A stretch of 64,000 bases of DNA from Mesorhizobium sp. B2-8-5 (GCF_006440675.2 NZ_CP083951.1:310001-374000), one strand, 5' to 3'; positions 48,093 through 58,271 are shown, numbered from the stretch's first letter. The notes: a model not told the origin generated them from the sequence alone. A program made the numbers and translations.

Positions 48093-48998
48093 ATGCTCTA
48101 TTTCTTCCAGCAGGTGCTGAACGGGCTGCATTCGGGCGCGCTCTATGCGCTGCTCGCTTTCGGCTATGTGCTGACCAACGGCATCCTGCATCGGACCAAC
48201 CTCGCCTATGGCGCGCTGTTCGCCTTTTGCGGCCAGACGATGATCCTGGCCGCCGCTTTCGGCTACCAGGCGCTGTGGCTGACGCTGGCCGCCGCGGTAG
48301 CGCTCGGGGTGATCGCGGCTGTACTCTATGCGGCGCTGATCAGCCACGTGTTGTCGCGCAGCGTTTTCGAGAGGCTCGCCGACCGCTCGCCCAACGCCAT
48401 CGTGGTGACGACGCTCGGCATCCTGCTCTTCCTGTCGGAGGCGAGCCGCATCGCCGCCGACACGCACGATCTCTGGCTGCCGCCGATGCTCGCCAACCCC
48501 GTGATCTTCGCTGAGGGCGACGGCTTCAAGGTCACGCTCACCGTCATCCAGCTGCTCGATTGCGCGGGCGTGATCGCGGTCGTAGCGCTGGCGGCTTGGC
48601 TGTTTTGGCATTCGCGCTTCGGCCGCGCCTGGCGCGCCGTCTCCGACGATCCGAAAGCGGCGGCGATGTGCGGTGTCGATGTGCGCGCTGTGTTCCGCCT
48701 TGCCGTGCTGTTCGGCGGCTTATGCGCCGCCCTGGCCGGCGTGCTTGCCGGCCTCTATTACGGCAATGTCTCCTTCGGCACCGGGCTGATCTACGGCCTC
48801 AAAATCCTGTTCGTGACGGCGGTCGGAGGCTATCTGTCGCCGCTCAAGGCGGCGCTTGGCGCCGCGGCTTTCGGCATGGCGGAATCGCTTTGGGCCGGCT
48901 ATTTCCCGCTCGAATGGCGCGACGCCTGGATCTATCTCTTCCTCGTCGCCATGCTGGTGCTGATCGGCGCCGGGCGCGACCAGGCCAAGATCGCCTGA
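48093..48998 (+). CDS. Branched-chain amino acid ABC permease LivH-like, without partners
   Basis: A 301-residue permease with about eight helices. 'QQVLNGLHSGALYALLAFGY' is the LivH N-terminus, and 'AVSDDPKAAAMCGVDVRAVF' is the coupling segment. ATG 48093 gives the family N-terminus; ATG 48072 and 48045 are possible but lack a better ribosome binding site. There is no binding protein, LivM or ATPase gene beside it, and the next genes belong to a TRAP system. It either partners with a distant operon or is a remnant. Confidence 0.82.
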   Translation: MLYFFQQVLNGLHSGALYALLAFGYVLTNGILHRTNLAYGALFAFCGQTMILAAAFGYQALWLTLAAAVALGVIAAVLYAALISHVLSRSVFERLADRSPNAIVVTTLGILLFLSEASRIAADTHDLWLPPMLANPVIFAEGDGFKVTLTVIQLLDCAGVIAVVALAAWLFWHSRFGRAWRAVSDDPKAAAMCGVDVRAVFRLAVLFGGLCAALAGVLAGLYYGNVSFGTGLIYGLKILFVTAVGGYLSPLKAALGAAAFGMAESLWAGYFPLEWRDAWIYLFLVAMLVLIGAGRDQAKIA

Positions 48999-49172
48999 AC
49001 CATCAGACTTTGGTTGCATGACGTTCGGTGAGCCTGCGGGGTTTCCGCCGCCGTGCCCGCTTCGTCCTGCCTGTCATGTTGACCTGCCGGACCACGCACT
49101 GCATACCGTTGGGCCAAGCGACGCGACACCGGAGGGGGAATCGGGCGCGCCGCATGGCCAGGGAGGATATGC

Positions 49173-49778
49173 ATGGCAGGGCTGCTCGCTCTATCCAGGA
49201 CGATCGACCGCATCAACGAGTTCATCGGCCGCTGGGTCTCCTGGCTGATCCTGCTCGCGATCCTGGTGAGCGCCGGCAATGCCGTCATCCGTAAGGTGTT
49301 CGACACGTCCTCCAACGCGTGGCTGGAGTTGCAGTGGTACCTGTTCGGCGGCGCCTTCATGCTGGCCGCCGCCTACACGCTGAAGCAGAACGACCATATC
49401 CGCATCGACATTGTCTACGGCATGCTCTCGCGGCGCGCGCAGCACTGGATCGACCTGCTCGGCCACCTGTTCTTCCTGATGCCATTCGTGGTTCTGATGG
49501 TGATCTATTTCGTGCCCTATGTGTCGCTGTCCTTCCGCAGCGGCGAGATGTCGACCAATGCCGGCGGGCTGATCGTGTGGCCGGCCAAGGCCATCCTTCT
49601 GGTCGGTTTCTTCCTGCTCGCGCTGCAAGGGGTTTCCGAGATCATCAAGAAGATCGCCATCATGCGCGGCGACATGGACGATCCCAATCCCTTCGTGTCG
49701 GCGCATGACCAGGCCAAGCTCGAGGCGGAAGCGCTGGCCGAAGAGGCCAAGGCGATCGCGGGCGAGGTCCGTCCGTGA
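49173..49778 (+). CDS. TRAP transporter small permease (DctQ-like)
   Basis: A 201-residue membrane protein with four helices. 'AWLELQWYLFGGAFMLAAAY' and 'NDHIRIDIVYGMLSRRAQHW' are the conserved DctQ blocks. The C-terminal 35 residues are charged and cytoplasmic. AGGATATGC precedes ATG 49173. The stop overlaps the GTG of the large permease. Substrate class of this branch is often mannitol, keto acids or aromatic acids; not determined. Confidence 0.93.
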   Translation: MAGLLALSRTIDRINEFIGRWVSWLILLAILVSAGNAVIRKVFDTSSNAWLELQWYLFGGAFMLAAAYTLKQNDHIRIDIVYGMLSRRAQHWIDLLGHLFFLMPFVVLMVIYFVPYVSLSFRSGEMSTNAGGLIVWPAKAILLVGFFLLALQGVSEIIKKIAIMRGDMDDPNPFVSAHDQAKLEAEALAEEAKAIAGEVRP

Positions 49779-51562
49779 TCGAATTCATCGCGCAGAACAT
49801 GGCGCCGATCATGTTCGCTTCGCTGGTCATCTTTCTTTTGATCGGCTATCCCGTCGCCTTCTCGCTCGCCGCCAACGGCTTGCTGTTCTTCTTCATCGGC
49901 GTGCTGGTCTCGCCCTATTCAGGCGGGTCGATCAACCTTGCCTGGCCGCTGCTGCATGCGCTGCCAGACAATTTCTACGGCACCAGGGTGATGTCCAACG
50001 ACACGCTGCTGGCGATACCCTTCTTCACCTTCATGGGCATCGTGCTCGAACGGTCCGGCATGGCCGAGGACCTGCTCGACACGATCGGCCAGCTGTTCGG
50101 GCCGATCCGCGGCGGCCTTGCCTATGCGGTGGTCTTTGTCGGCGCGCTGCTTGCCGCCACGACCGGCGTGGTCGCCGCTTCCGTCATCGCCATGGGGCTG
50201 ATCTCGCTGCCGATCATGCTGCGCTACGGCTATGACCGCCGCGTGGCCTCCGGCGTCATCGCAGCCTCCGGCACGCTCGCCCAGATCATTCCGCCGTCGC
50301 TGGTGCTGATCGTGCTCGCCGACCAGCTGGGACGCTCGGTCGGCGACATGTACGCCGGCGCGTTGATCCCTGGCCTCGTGCTGACCGGCATCTACGTGCT
50401 CTACATCCTGATCATGTCGATCGTCCGGCCGAACTCGATGCCGGCGCTGCCGCTCGAAGCCCGTACCCTCGGTCACGGCGTGATATCTCTGCTGGTGGCA
50501 CTTGTGGTGACGGGCGCGATTTCCTACGCAGCCTATCGCTACCTTGCGCCAAACCACGGCGAAAATGCCGATATCCTGGGCTTCGCCGTCGGCGTCATCG
50601 TCATCTATGTCGTCGCCATCGCGGACCAGCGGCTGGGACTCAACCTCATGTCCAAGCTGGCGCAGCAGGTGGTGATCGTGCTGATCCCGCCGCTGGCGCT
50701 GATCTTCCTGGTGCTGGGCACGATCTTCCTCGGCATCGCCACGCCGACCGAAGGCGGCGCCATGGGCGCCGTCGGCGCGCTCATCATGGCGGCGATGAAG
50801 GGCCGCCTGACGAGGGACGTCGTCAATCAGGCTCTGGCCTCGACGACCCGGCTTTCCGCCTTCGTGCTGTTCATCCTGATCGGCGCGCGCGTCTTCTCGC
50901 TCACCTTCTACGGCGTCAACGGCCATATCTGGGTCGAGCATCTGCTGACCTCGCTGCCGGGCGGCGAGACCGGCTTCCTGATCGGCGTCAACATCCTGGT
51001 CTTCGTGCTCGCCTTCTTCCTCGATTTCTTCGAGCTCGCCTTCATCATCGTGCCGCTCTTGGCGCCGGCGGCGGACAAGCTCGGCATCGACCTGATCTGG
51101 TTCGGCGTGCTGCTCGGTGTCAACATGCAGACGAGCTTCATGCATCCGCCCTTCGGCTTCGCGCTGTTCTATCTGCGTTCGGTGGCGGCCCGCGTGCCAT
51201 ACCTCGACAGGATCACCGGCAAGCAGGTCGCGCCGGTTACCACCGGCCAGATCTATTGGGGCGCCGTGCCGTTCGTCCTGATCCAGGTGATCATGATCGG
51301 GCTCACCATCGCCTTCCCGCAGATGGTCATGCGCTATAAAGGCCCCGCGGTGGAGCCTAGCACCATCGACCTCAAACTGCCCGACATGCCTTCGCTGTCG
51401 CCGCTCGGCACGCCGCCGGCGGACAATGGCGCGGCGCCGGCCAAGGGCGGTGCGCCGGCGGCGCCCAGCACGCCCGACCTGTCACAGCCGCCGAGCTTCG
51501 GCGACGCGCCGGCCAAGCCGGCCCCCGCGCCCGATCTCTCGCAGCCGCCCAAATTCAATTGA
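49775..51562 (+). CDS. TRAP transporter large permease (DctM-like) with Pro/Ala-rich tail
   Basis: The ion-coupled channel of the TRAP system, 595 residues, longer than the usual 430. Typical blocks are 'LLAIPFFTFMGIVLERSGMA', 'ASGTLAQIIPPSLVLIVLAD' and 'LGIATPTEGGAMGAVGALIM'. An extra pair of helices in the middle (about residues 225-290) accounts for part of the excess. The last 50 residues are Pro/Ala-rich with a repeated 'DLSQPP' unit and are probably disordered. The start is GTG 49775. Confidence 0.93.
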   Translation: MIEFIAQNMAPIMFASLVIFLLIGYPVAFSLAANGLLFFFIGVLVSPYSGGSINLAWPLLHALPDNFYGTRVMSNDTLLAIPFFTFMGIVLERSGMAEDLLDTIGQLFGPIRGGLAYAVVFVGALLAATTGVVAASVIAMGLISLPIMLRYGYDRRVASGVIAASGTLAQIIPPSLVLIVLADQLGRSVGDMYAGALIPGLVLTGIYVLYILIMSIVRPNSMPALPLEARTLGHGVISLLVALVVTGAISYAAYRYLAPNHGENADILGFAVGVIVIYVVAIADQRLGLNLMSKLAQQVVIVLIPPLALIFLVLGTIFLGIATPTEGGAMGAVGALIMAAMKGRLTRDVVNQALASTTRLSAFVLFILIGARVFSLTFYGVNGHIWVEHLLTSLPGGETGFLIGVNILVFVLAFFLDFFELAFIIVPLLAPAADKLGIDLIWFGVLLGVNMQTSFMHPPFGFALFYLRSVAARVPYLDRITGKQVAPVTTGQIYWGAVPFVLIQVIMIGLTIAFPQMVMRYKGPAVEPSTIDLKLPDMPSLSPLGTPPADNGAAPAKGGAPAAPSTPDLSQPPSFGDAPAKPAPAPDLSQPPKFN

Positions 51563-51572
51563 GGTTATCGCC

Positions 51573-52601
51573 ATGAGAGCCATACGGTTGGAGGCAGTGG
51601 GCAGCATAGGGTTGCGAGAGGTCCCCAAACCCGTTCCCGGGCCGGAAGACGTTCTCGTGCGCATCGAGGCCTGCGGCGTCTGCGGCACCGACCGGCACCT
51701 TTTCCATGGCGAATTTCCCTGCATGCCGCCGGTGACGCTCGGCCATGAGTTCTCCGGCATCGTCGAAGCCGTCGGCGAGGCGGTGTCAGGCATTGCCGTC
51801 GGCGACCGCGTCACCGGCGATCCCAACATCGCCTGCGGGCGCTGCGCCCACTGCCATGCCGGCCGCGTCAATCTCTGCAGCAATCTGAGCGCCATCGGCA
51901 TCCATCGCGACGGCGGCTTTGCCGACTATGTGCTGATGCCGCAGAAGCAGGCTTTTCGGCTGCCGGCAAATCTCAAGCCGACGCATGGCGCCTTCTGCGA
52001 GCCGCTGGCCTGCTGCCTGCACGGCATCGACCTTGCCGCGATCCGGCCGGGTTCGTCGGTGGCGGTGCTCGGCGGCGGCGTCATCGGCCTGCTTGTCGTG
52101 CAACTGGCGAAGTTGGCGGGCGCAACGACCGTCATCCTGTCGACAAGACAGGCCTCGCGACGCGCGCTTGCCGAGGAACTTGGCGCGACCGCGACGATCG
52201 ATCCAAGCGCCAGCGATCCAATCGCGGCCATCGCCGGACCGACCGGCCTGGCGCCCGGCGGCGTCGACGTGGTGCTGGAATGCGCCGGCGTGCGCGACAC
52301 GGTGGAGCAGTCGCTGCGGATGGCTCGTGCCGGCGGCACGGTCGTCATCGTCGGCGTCGTGCCGCAGGGCATGAAGGTGGAGATCGAGCCGTTCGATCTG
52401 CTGTTCAGGGAATTGAAAGTGCTGGGTTCCTTCCTCAACCCGTTCACGCACGGACGGGCGGCTCAGCTGATCGCCTCCGGCGCGATCGAGATCGACCGAT
52501 TGATCTCGAGGCAGGTCAGCCTGGGGGAAGCGCCCCAGGTCATCGCCAGCCCGCCGGCGCCGGGCGAGGTCAAGGTGCTGGTGATGCCGGGCCGAGGTTA
52601 A
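51573..52601 (+). CDS. Zinc-dependent alcohol/sorbitol-type dehydrogenase
   Basis: A 342-residue medium-chain dehydrogenase. Catalytic zinc ligands are in 'ACGVCGTDRHLFHGEFP' and 'LGHEFSGIVEAVG'. The structural zinc is held by 'CGRCAHCHAGRVNLC', and the Rossmann motif is 'VAVLGGGVIGLLVVQLAK'. The family includes sorbitol, threonine and idonate dehydrogenases. ATG 51573 has GAGG 8 bases upstream and follows the TRAP gene by 10 bases, so it probably oxidises the imported compound, perhaps a polyol. Confidence 0.92.
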   Translation: MRAIRLEAVGSIGLREVPKPVPGPEDVLVRIEACGVCGTDRHLFHGEFPCMPPVTLGHEFSGIVEAVGEAVSGIAVGDRVTGDPNIACGRCAHCHAGRVNLCSNLSAIGIHRDGGFADYVLMPQKQAFRLPANLKPTHGAFCEPLACCLHGIDLAAIRPGSSVAVLGGGVIGLLVVQLAKLAGATTVILSTRQASRRALAEELGATATIDPSASDPIAAIAGPTGLAPGGVDVVLECAGVRDTVEQSLRMARAGGTVVIVGVVPQGMKVEIEPFDLLFRELKVLGSFLNPFTHGRAAQLIASGAIEIDRLISRQVSLGEAPQVIASPPAPGEVKVLVMPGRG

Positions 52602-52691
52602 GACCTTCCATCGTTTGTGCCCCCAGCGCCTCTCTCCAGGGGGAATTTCTAAACTGCCGAAGCCGGCGCCGCCCCTCGTCCCCTGCCGGGA

Positions 52692-52721
52692 CCTTGTCCC
52701 CGTATAGTGACGGGGACAAGG
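52692..52721. terminator. Perfect 12-bp hairpin between convergent genes
   Basis: CCTTGTCCCCGT (52692-52703) pairs with ACGGGGACAAGG (52710-52721) around ATAGTG. It lies between the ends of the dehydrogenase and TRAP binding-protein genes. There is no T-run, so it may end transcription with Rho or protect 3' ends. Confidence 0.6.
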
Positions 52722-52729
52722 GACTGGGC

Positions 52730-54055
<1,326 letters not shown>

Positions 54056-54087
54056 TTATTTTATAGGCAGAACAATTCCTTGGCCTG

Positions 54088-54879
54088 ATGGAAACCAAAC
54101 CCAAAATGCAGCAGCCGCTCGTCGCCGTCTCGACCGACGTCCGCCAGTTCGACAATTACACCTGGCACGCAGCCCCCCAGCAATATCTGGAAGCGGCCGT
54201 CGCGGGCGCCGGCGTGTTCCCCTTGCTGGTGCCGTCCTTCGGCGATCGGCTCGACCTCGATGAATTGCTGTCGTCGGTCGACGGCGTCATGGTGACGGGC
54301 TCGAAGTCCAATGTGCATCCTTCGCTCTATGGCGGGGACCCGAGCGAGGCCAACGGTCCTTACGATCCGGCGCGCGATGCCACCACGCTGCCGCTGATCC
54401 GCAAGGCACTCGAGCGCGGCGTGCCGCTTTTAGCCATCTGCCGCGGCATCCAGGAGCTGAACGTCGCGCTCGGCGGCACGCTGGGCACCGAGATCCAGGA
54501 GCGCGAGGGCTCGCTCGACCACCGCGCGCCGGTGAGCGACAATCAGGACGAGCGCTTCGGCATCCACCAGACGATTTCGATCAAGCCCGGAAGCTGCCTT
54601 GCCGGCGTGTTCGGCGCCGGTGAAATCAAGGTGAATTCCCTGCATCGCCAGGCGATCGACCTGCTGGGCCCCAGGCTCCAGGTCGAGGCTTTGGCTAGCG
54701 ACGGCACGATCGAAGCAGTCTCCGTCAGGGATGCCCGCGCCTTCGCGGTCGGAGTGCAATGGCATCCCGAATATTGGGTGAAGTCGGACAGCAATTCCGA
54801 CAAGATCTTCCGCGCATTCGGCGATGCGGTACGCCTGCATGCGGCAGCAAGGGCAGGCGCCCGCGCCGCAGCAGAATAG
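54088..54879 (+). CDS. Gamma-glutamyl-gamma-aminobutyrate hydrolase (PuuD-like, class I amidotransferase fold)
   Basis: A 263-residue class I glutamine-amidotransferase-fold hydrolase. The nucleophile lies in 'LLAICRGIQELNVALGG' and the His-Glu pair in 'GVQWHPEYW'. 'GVMVTGSKSNVHPSLYGG' is the oxyanion region. PuuD removes glutamate from gamma-glutamyl-GABA in putrescine breakdown; no other puu gene is nearby. Divergent from the TRAP binding-protein gene across about 250 bases. Close relatives may act on other gamma-glutamyl amides. Confidence 0.9.
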   Translation: METKPKMQQPLVAVSTDVRQFDNYTWHAAPQQYLEAAVAGAGVFPLLVPSFGDRLDLDELLSSVDGVMVTGSKSNVHPSLYGGDPSEANGPYDPARDATTLPLIRKALERGVPLLAICRGIQELNVALGGTLGTEIQEREGSLDHRAPVSDNQDERFGIHQTISIKPGSCLAGVFGAGEIKVNSLHRQAIDLLGPRLQVEALASDGTIEAVSVRDARAFAVGVQWHPEYWVKSDSNSDKIFRAFGDAVRLHAAARAGARAAAE

Positions 54880-54918
54880 AGATAGCGGCGCCTCAAGCGC
54901 CGCCTTCCACCATTCAGA

Positions 54919-55593
54919 TCAGAACTTGTAGCTGAAGCCGACGCGCACGGCGTTTGTAGTCACATGCGTCGGGTACAGGAAGCTGCTATCGGTTGCCGGA
55001 TTGTCGGTGAATTTGCCGAAATCGCTGTAGCGATACTCGACGCGCGTCGTCCAGTTCGGTGCGAATGCATATTCGACGCCAGCGCCCACCGTCCACCCGG
55101 CCTTGGTGTTGGATGAGCTGTCAGTCGTTCCGCCATCATCATATTTGGTGTCGAAGTGAGCGACGGCGAGACCGCCCGTGGCGTAAAGGAGGGCCGGCCC
55201 CATCGCATAGCCAAGGCGCGCTCGCAGCGACCCCTGCACGTCGATCCTGGTCTTGATGTTGCCTGCAAAGGCCGAATCCACCGAGCCGCTCATTCCCGAG
55301 GCTTCGATGTCGGCTTCGGCGCCAAGAACGAATTGATCGTAAGCCTGGTTGTAGCCGATATGAATACCGCCGAGGACGCCGTTGCTGTTCCAGGAGTCGG
55401 CCCAGTCGGAAGCGCCAGTGGCTATCGAGGAATCGTGACTATCGACTTTTCCCCAGCCATAGCCGAGTTGAACACCGGCATAGAAACCGCTCCACTCATA
55501 AGCTGCCGGAGCAGCAGGAGAAAGCACGTCGGCGGCGAAAGCGCTGGCCGGAAACAAGGCGATAATGGTCGAAGCGAGAAGAAAGGACTTCAT
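54919..55593 (-). CDS. Outer-membrane beta-barrel protein (Omp25/31-like)
   Basis: A 224-residue porin-like barrel. The signal peptide is 'MKSFLLASTIIALFPASAFA'. The barrel pattern has 'WSGFYAGVQLGYGWG' as first strand, 'GIHIGYNQAYDQFVLGAEAD', 'TRVEYRYSDFGKF' and the terminal 'VRVGFSYKF' ending in Phe, needed for BAM insertion. Such proteins bind peptidoglycan or host surfaces in rhizobia and Brucella. Confidence 0.93.
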   Translation of the reverse strand: MKSFLLASTIIALFPASAFAADVLSPAAPAAYEWSGFYAGVQLGYGWGKVDSHDSSIATGASDWADSWNSNGVLGGIHIGYNQAYDQFVLGAEADIEASGMSGSVDSAFAGNIKTRIDVQGSLRARLGYAMGPALLYATGGLAVAHFDTKYDDGGTTDSSSNTKAGWTVGAGVEYAFAPNWTTRVEYRYSDFGKFTDNPATDSSFLYPTHVTTNAVRVGFSYKF

Positions 55594-55706
55594 TTAAGCA
55601 CCCCAAAGCCACGACGAACTTATTCCACTTTGGTTGCATTGCAAGACAGGCAAGCACATCTGGGATGCTTTCCTATCCGAAGTTGCAAAAAGACCACGCC
55701 TTGGGA

Positions 55707-56096
55707 TTACCGACCGTCACCTGTCAGCGCCAGAAGCGGCGCGGCCGGCGCGTAGGATTCATAACCGTCGCCATCGGCAACGCCGAAGGCGACGATCGGA
55801 TCGATGCCGTTCTCGCTGAAGGCGACCGAGCCGTCGGTCTGTTCGCGCCAGAATTTCGCGTGCTCGATGCCAGGCATCAGCTTGCGGCAGTTCGGGGCGA
55901 CGGAAAGCAACGACAGACCGTCCGAGACTTCGGCGCCGCGGTGGATGGCGCAGGCCGCCTCATCGCCATTGGCGGTCAGCCGGTAAGTGTTTGTCGGGGC
56001 GACTTCCGTGGCCACGCTTTGGCCGTTGCCGCCATGCAGGAACTGAACGCCCCCGAACAACACGACCGACGCCACCAAGCCAACGAACAGCTTCAC
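55707..56096 (-). CDS. AprI/Inh family metalloprotease inhibitor-like protein
   Basis: A 129-residue secreted or membrane-anchored protein. The N-terminus is a hydrophobic anchor ('LFVGLVASVVLFGGVQFLHG'), then a small beta-barrel domain with two Cys ('ACAIHRG' and 'APNCRKLMPG') likely disulfide-linked and a conserved 'FWREQTDGSVAFSENG'. This matches alkaline protease inhibitors of the Inh family. GTG 56096 has GGAGA 6 bases upstream and is chosen over GTG 56111. No serralysin-type protease gene is in the window. Confidence 0.65.
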   Translation of the reverse strand: MKLFVGLVASVVLFGGVQFLHGGNGQSVATEVAPTNTYRLTANGDEAACAIHRGAEVSDGLSLLSVAPNCRKLMPGIEHAKFWREQTDGSVAFSENGIDPIVAFGVADGDGYESYAPAAPLLALTGDGR

Positions 56097-56181
56097 CCTG
56101 TCTCTCCGCACATAACCAGATATGCAGAATCATTCCAAAGGGTTAAGTGGGCGTTAATAGATGTCGCGACCTATGCGGATT

Positions 56182-56267
56182 GGTGCAATTCCAGGTCGGG
56201 TTTCCGTCTGGAATTGCACCAAAACAAAGAGATAGGCGTTCGCCGTTTCCATGAAACGGCGAAACGC
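56182..56267. repeat. Two-hairpin palindromic element, inverted relative to 7311-7413
   Basis: GGTGCAATTCCAG (56182-56194) pairs with CTGGAATTGCACC (56208-56220). A second hairpin, GCGTTCGCCGTTTC against GAAACGGCGAAACGC, follows at 56236-56267. It is the same pair of hairpins as at 7311, on the other strand, just after the end of the hydroxyacid dehydrogenase gene. Confidence 0.75.
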
Positions 56268-56268
56268 T

Positions 56269-57252
56269 TCAGACGCGCGCCTTGACGTTGAGCGTCTCAG
56301 GCACCGACGTCAGCGGCCGGCGCTCGGTGAACCAGGCGACGAGATTGTCGACGCACAGATCGGCCATGGCGCGGCGGGTGTGGTCCGACGCCGAGCCGAC
56401 ATGCGGCAGAAGCGAGGTGTTGGGAGCGTCGAGCAGAGCCTGCGGCACGTTCGGCTCATCGGCAAAGACGTCGAGCCCGGCGGCCGCGATGGTGCCGCTC
56501 TCGAGGGCGGCGGCCAGCGCAGCCTCGTCCACCGTCGAGCCGCGGCCGATGTTGACCAAGACGCCGTCCGAACCCAGCGCCGACAGGATCACGGCATTGA
56601 TCGCTTTCTCCGTGGCGGCCCCGCCCGGGGCAATGCAGATCAGCGTGTCGACGGCTTCGGCGAGGCCTTTCAGCGTGGCATGATATTCGTAAGGCAGGCC
56701 TTCGACCTTGCGGCGGTTGTGGTAAGCGATCGGCAGGCCGAAGGCTTCAAGGCGACGGGCGACGGCACGGCCGATGCGGCCCATGCCGAAAATGCCAATG
56801 CTGCGGCCGCGCAAGGTAAGCCGGCTCAGGCGATAATTGCCCTTCTCCACCCAGTCGCCATCGCGCAGCCATTTCTCCGCGGCGTAGAGCTCGCGCACGG
56901 TGTTGATCAAAAGGCCGATGGCGGTGTCGGCGACCTCCTCGGTCAAGACGTCGGGCGTGTTGGTGACCATGACGCCGCGCTTGGCCGCGTGATTGGCGTC
57001 GACCGAATCATAGCCGACGCCGAAGCTGGCGATTATCTCGAGATCGGGCAGCGCGTCGATCATCGCCGCGTCGATGCCTGCATAGGAGGCGATGCCACGC
57101 ACCGTGGCGCGCATCTCGTCCGTCACCAGCCCAGGGTCGGCGCGTTCGATCCGCACAAGCTTGAACGCCTTGTCGATGCGGCCAACGGCATGGTCGTTGA
57201 AATCGCCCGGCACCAGGATGGCGACCGGCAATTTTCCTTCGGCCTTGGTCAT
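56269..57252 (-). CDS. D-isomer 2-hydroxyacid dehydrogenase (hydroxypyruvate/glyoxylate reductase-like)
   Basis: A 327-residue NAD(P)-dependent dehydrogenase. 'SFGVGYDSVDANHAAKRGVM' and 'VTNTPDVLTEEVADTAIGLL' are the substrate-side motifs. The Rossmann motif is 'GIFGMGRIGRAVARRL' and catalytic residues are in 'VNIGRGSTVDE', 'GLDVFADEP' and 'LLPHVGSAS'. Arg in 'YHNRRKVEGL' suggests NADPH. The ATG overlaps the stop of the LacI gene (ATGA), so both are made from one message. Confidence 0.92.
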   Translation of the reverse strand: MTKAEGKLPVAILVPGDFNDHAVGRIDKAFKLVRIERADPGLVTDEMRATVRGIASYAGIDAAMIDALPDLEIIASFGVGYDSVDANHAAKRGVMVTNTPDVLTEEVADTAIGLLINTVRELYAAEKWLRDGDWVEKGNYRLSRLTLRGRSIGIFGMGRIGRAVARRLEAFGLPIAYHNRRKVEGLPYEYHATLKGLAEAVDTLICIAPGGAATEKAINAVILSALGSDGVLVNIGRGSTVDEAALAAALESGTIAAAGLDVFADEPNVPQALLDAPNTSLLPHVGSASDHTRRAMADLCVDNLVAWFTERRPLTSVPETLNVKARV

Positions 57253-58271
57253 GCACGCTCCACCGGCTTGCCGGTCGACTGCCGCACGTGCAATTCCGGC
57301 TTGATCAGCTCCTGCGAGGGCCGCACCGCCTGCCCGTTCAATTTGTCGAGCAAGGCGCTCGCGGCGCGGCGGCCGACCTCGCGCTGACCGTTCCAGACCG
57401 TGGTCAGGGCCGGCGTCGCGATCGCCGCCTCCTCGAGATCATCATAGCCGGTCACGGAGATATCGACGCCCGGCACAAGGCCGGCGCGCGCGATGCCGTT
57501 CATCAGCCCGATCGCGACCAGATCATTCCAGCAGCAGGCGGCGGTGGGCCTGTCCTTCAGCGCCAGAAACTGTCCCGCGGCCTCGAAACCCGCCTGCTTG
57601 GTGCGCGGCCCGGGAATGCGCCAGGACGGCTTCACCTCCAGGCCGGCCGCCTCCATCGCGTTGAGATAGCCCTGGTAGCGGTCGCGGCCGGTCGAGGTCT
57701 GGTCGGTGCCGCCGACCATGGCGATGCGCTTGTGGCCGAGCGAGATCAGATGATTGGTGGCCAGTGCGGTGCCATAGGCATCGTCGCCGCGGAACACCGG
57801 CACGTCGGCGCCGGCGACGGTGCGCGCGATCAGCACCGCCGGCAAGCCGTTTTCCTCGGCCATGATGATATCCTCGGCCGGCGTGCCGATGGCCGGCGAC
57901 ATGATGACGCCGTCGGCGCCGAGCTGCAGCAGCGTGTCGATGAAGGTGCGCTGCTTCTCCAACTGGTCGTAGTGGTTGGACAGGATGAAGGTCTGGCGGC
58001 TGCGATCGAGCTCGCTTTCGATCGAGCGCAGGATCTCGGCGAAGAACGGATTCATGATGTCGTGCACGACGACGCCGACGATGCCGGAGCGCGATGTGCG
58101 CAGCGAGGCGGCTCGGCGGTTGTAGATATAGCCGATGGCGCGGGCGTGCTCCTTGATGCGCTCGCGCGTGGCGCCGGCAACCAGCGGGCTGTCGCGCAGC
58201 GCCAGCGATACCGTTGCCGTGGAGACGCCGAGCGCATCCGCGATCGTCGAAAGCTTGATCTTCTGTGCCAG
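57249..58271 (-). CDS. LacI family transcriptional regulator with probable CTG start
   Basis: A 340-residue LacI-type repressor. The HTH and hinge are intact: 'KLSTIADALGVSTATVSLAL' and 'ERIKEHARAIGYIYNRRAAS', then the sugar-binding domain ('GVVVHDIMNPFFAEILRSIE', 'LGHKRIAMVGGTDQTS'). No ATG, GTG or TTG precedes the HTH in frame back to a stop at about 58333; the first plausible start is CTG 58271, with GGGGAG upstream, giving exactly the usual N-terminus MAQKIKLSTI. Starting at the first GTG (58067) would drop the DNA-binding domain. Probably controls the hydroxyacid dehydrogenase downstream. Confidence 0.85.
   Translation of the reverse strand: MAQKIKLSTIADALGVSTATVSLALRDSPLVAGATRERIKEHARAIGYIYNRRAASLRTSRSGIVGVVVHDIMNPFFAEILRSIESELDRSRQTFILSNHYDQLEKQRTFIDTLLQLGADGVIMSPAIGTPAEDIIMAEENGLPAVLIARTVAGADVPVFRGDDAYGTALATNHLISLGHKRIAMVGGTDQTSTGRDRYQGYLNAMEAAGLEVKPSWRIPGPRTKQAGFEAAGQFLALKDRPTAACCWNDLVAIGLMNGIARAGLVPGVDISVTGYDDLEEAAIATPALTTVWNGQREVGRRAASALLDKLNGQAVRPSQELIKPELHVRQSTGKPVERA

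Noticed and set aside
52602..52729. Small gene between dehydrogenase and TRAP binding-protein genes
   Set aside because: Only a perfect hairpin is present; no open frame with a ribosome binding site.
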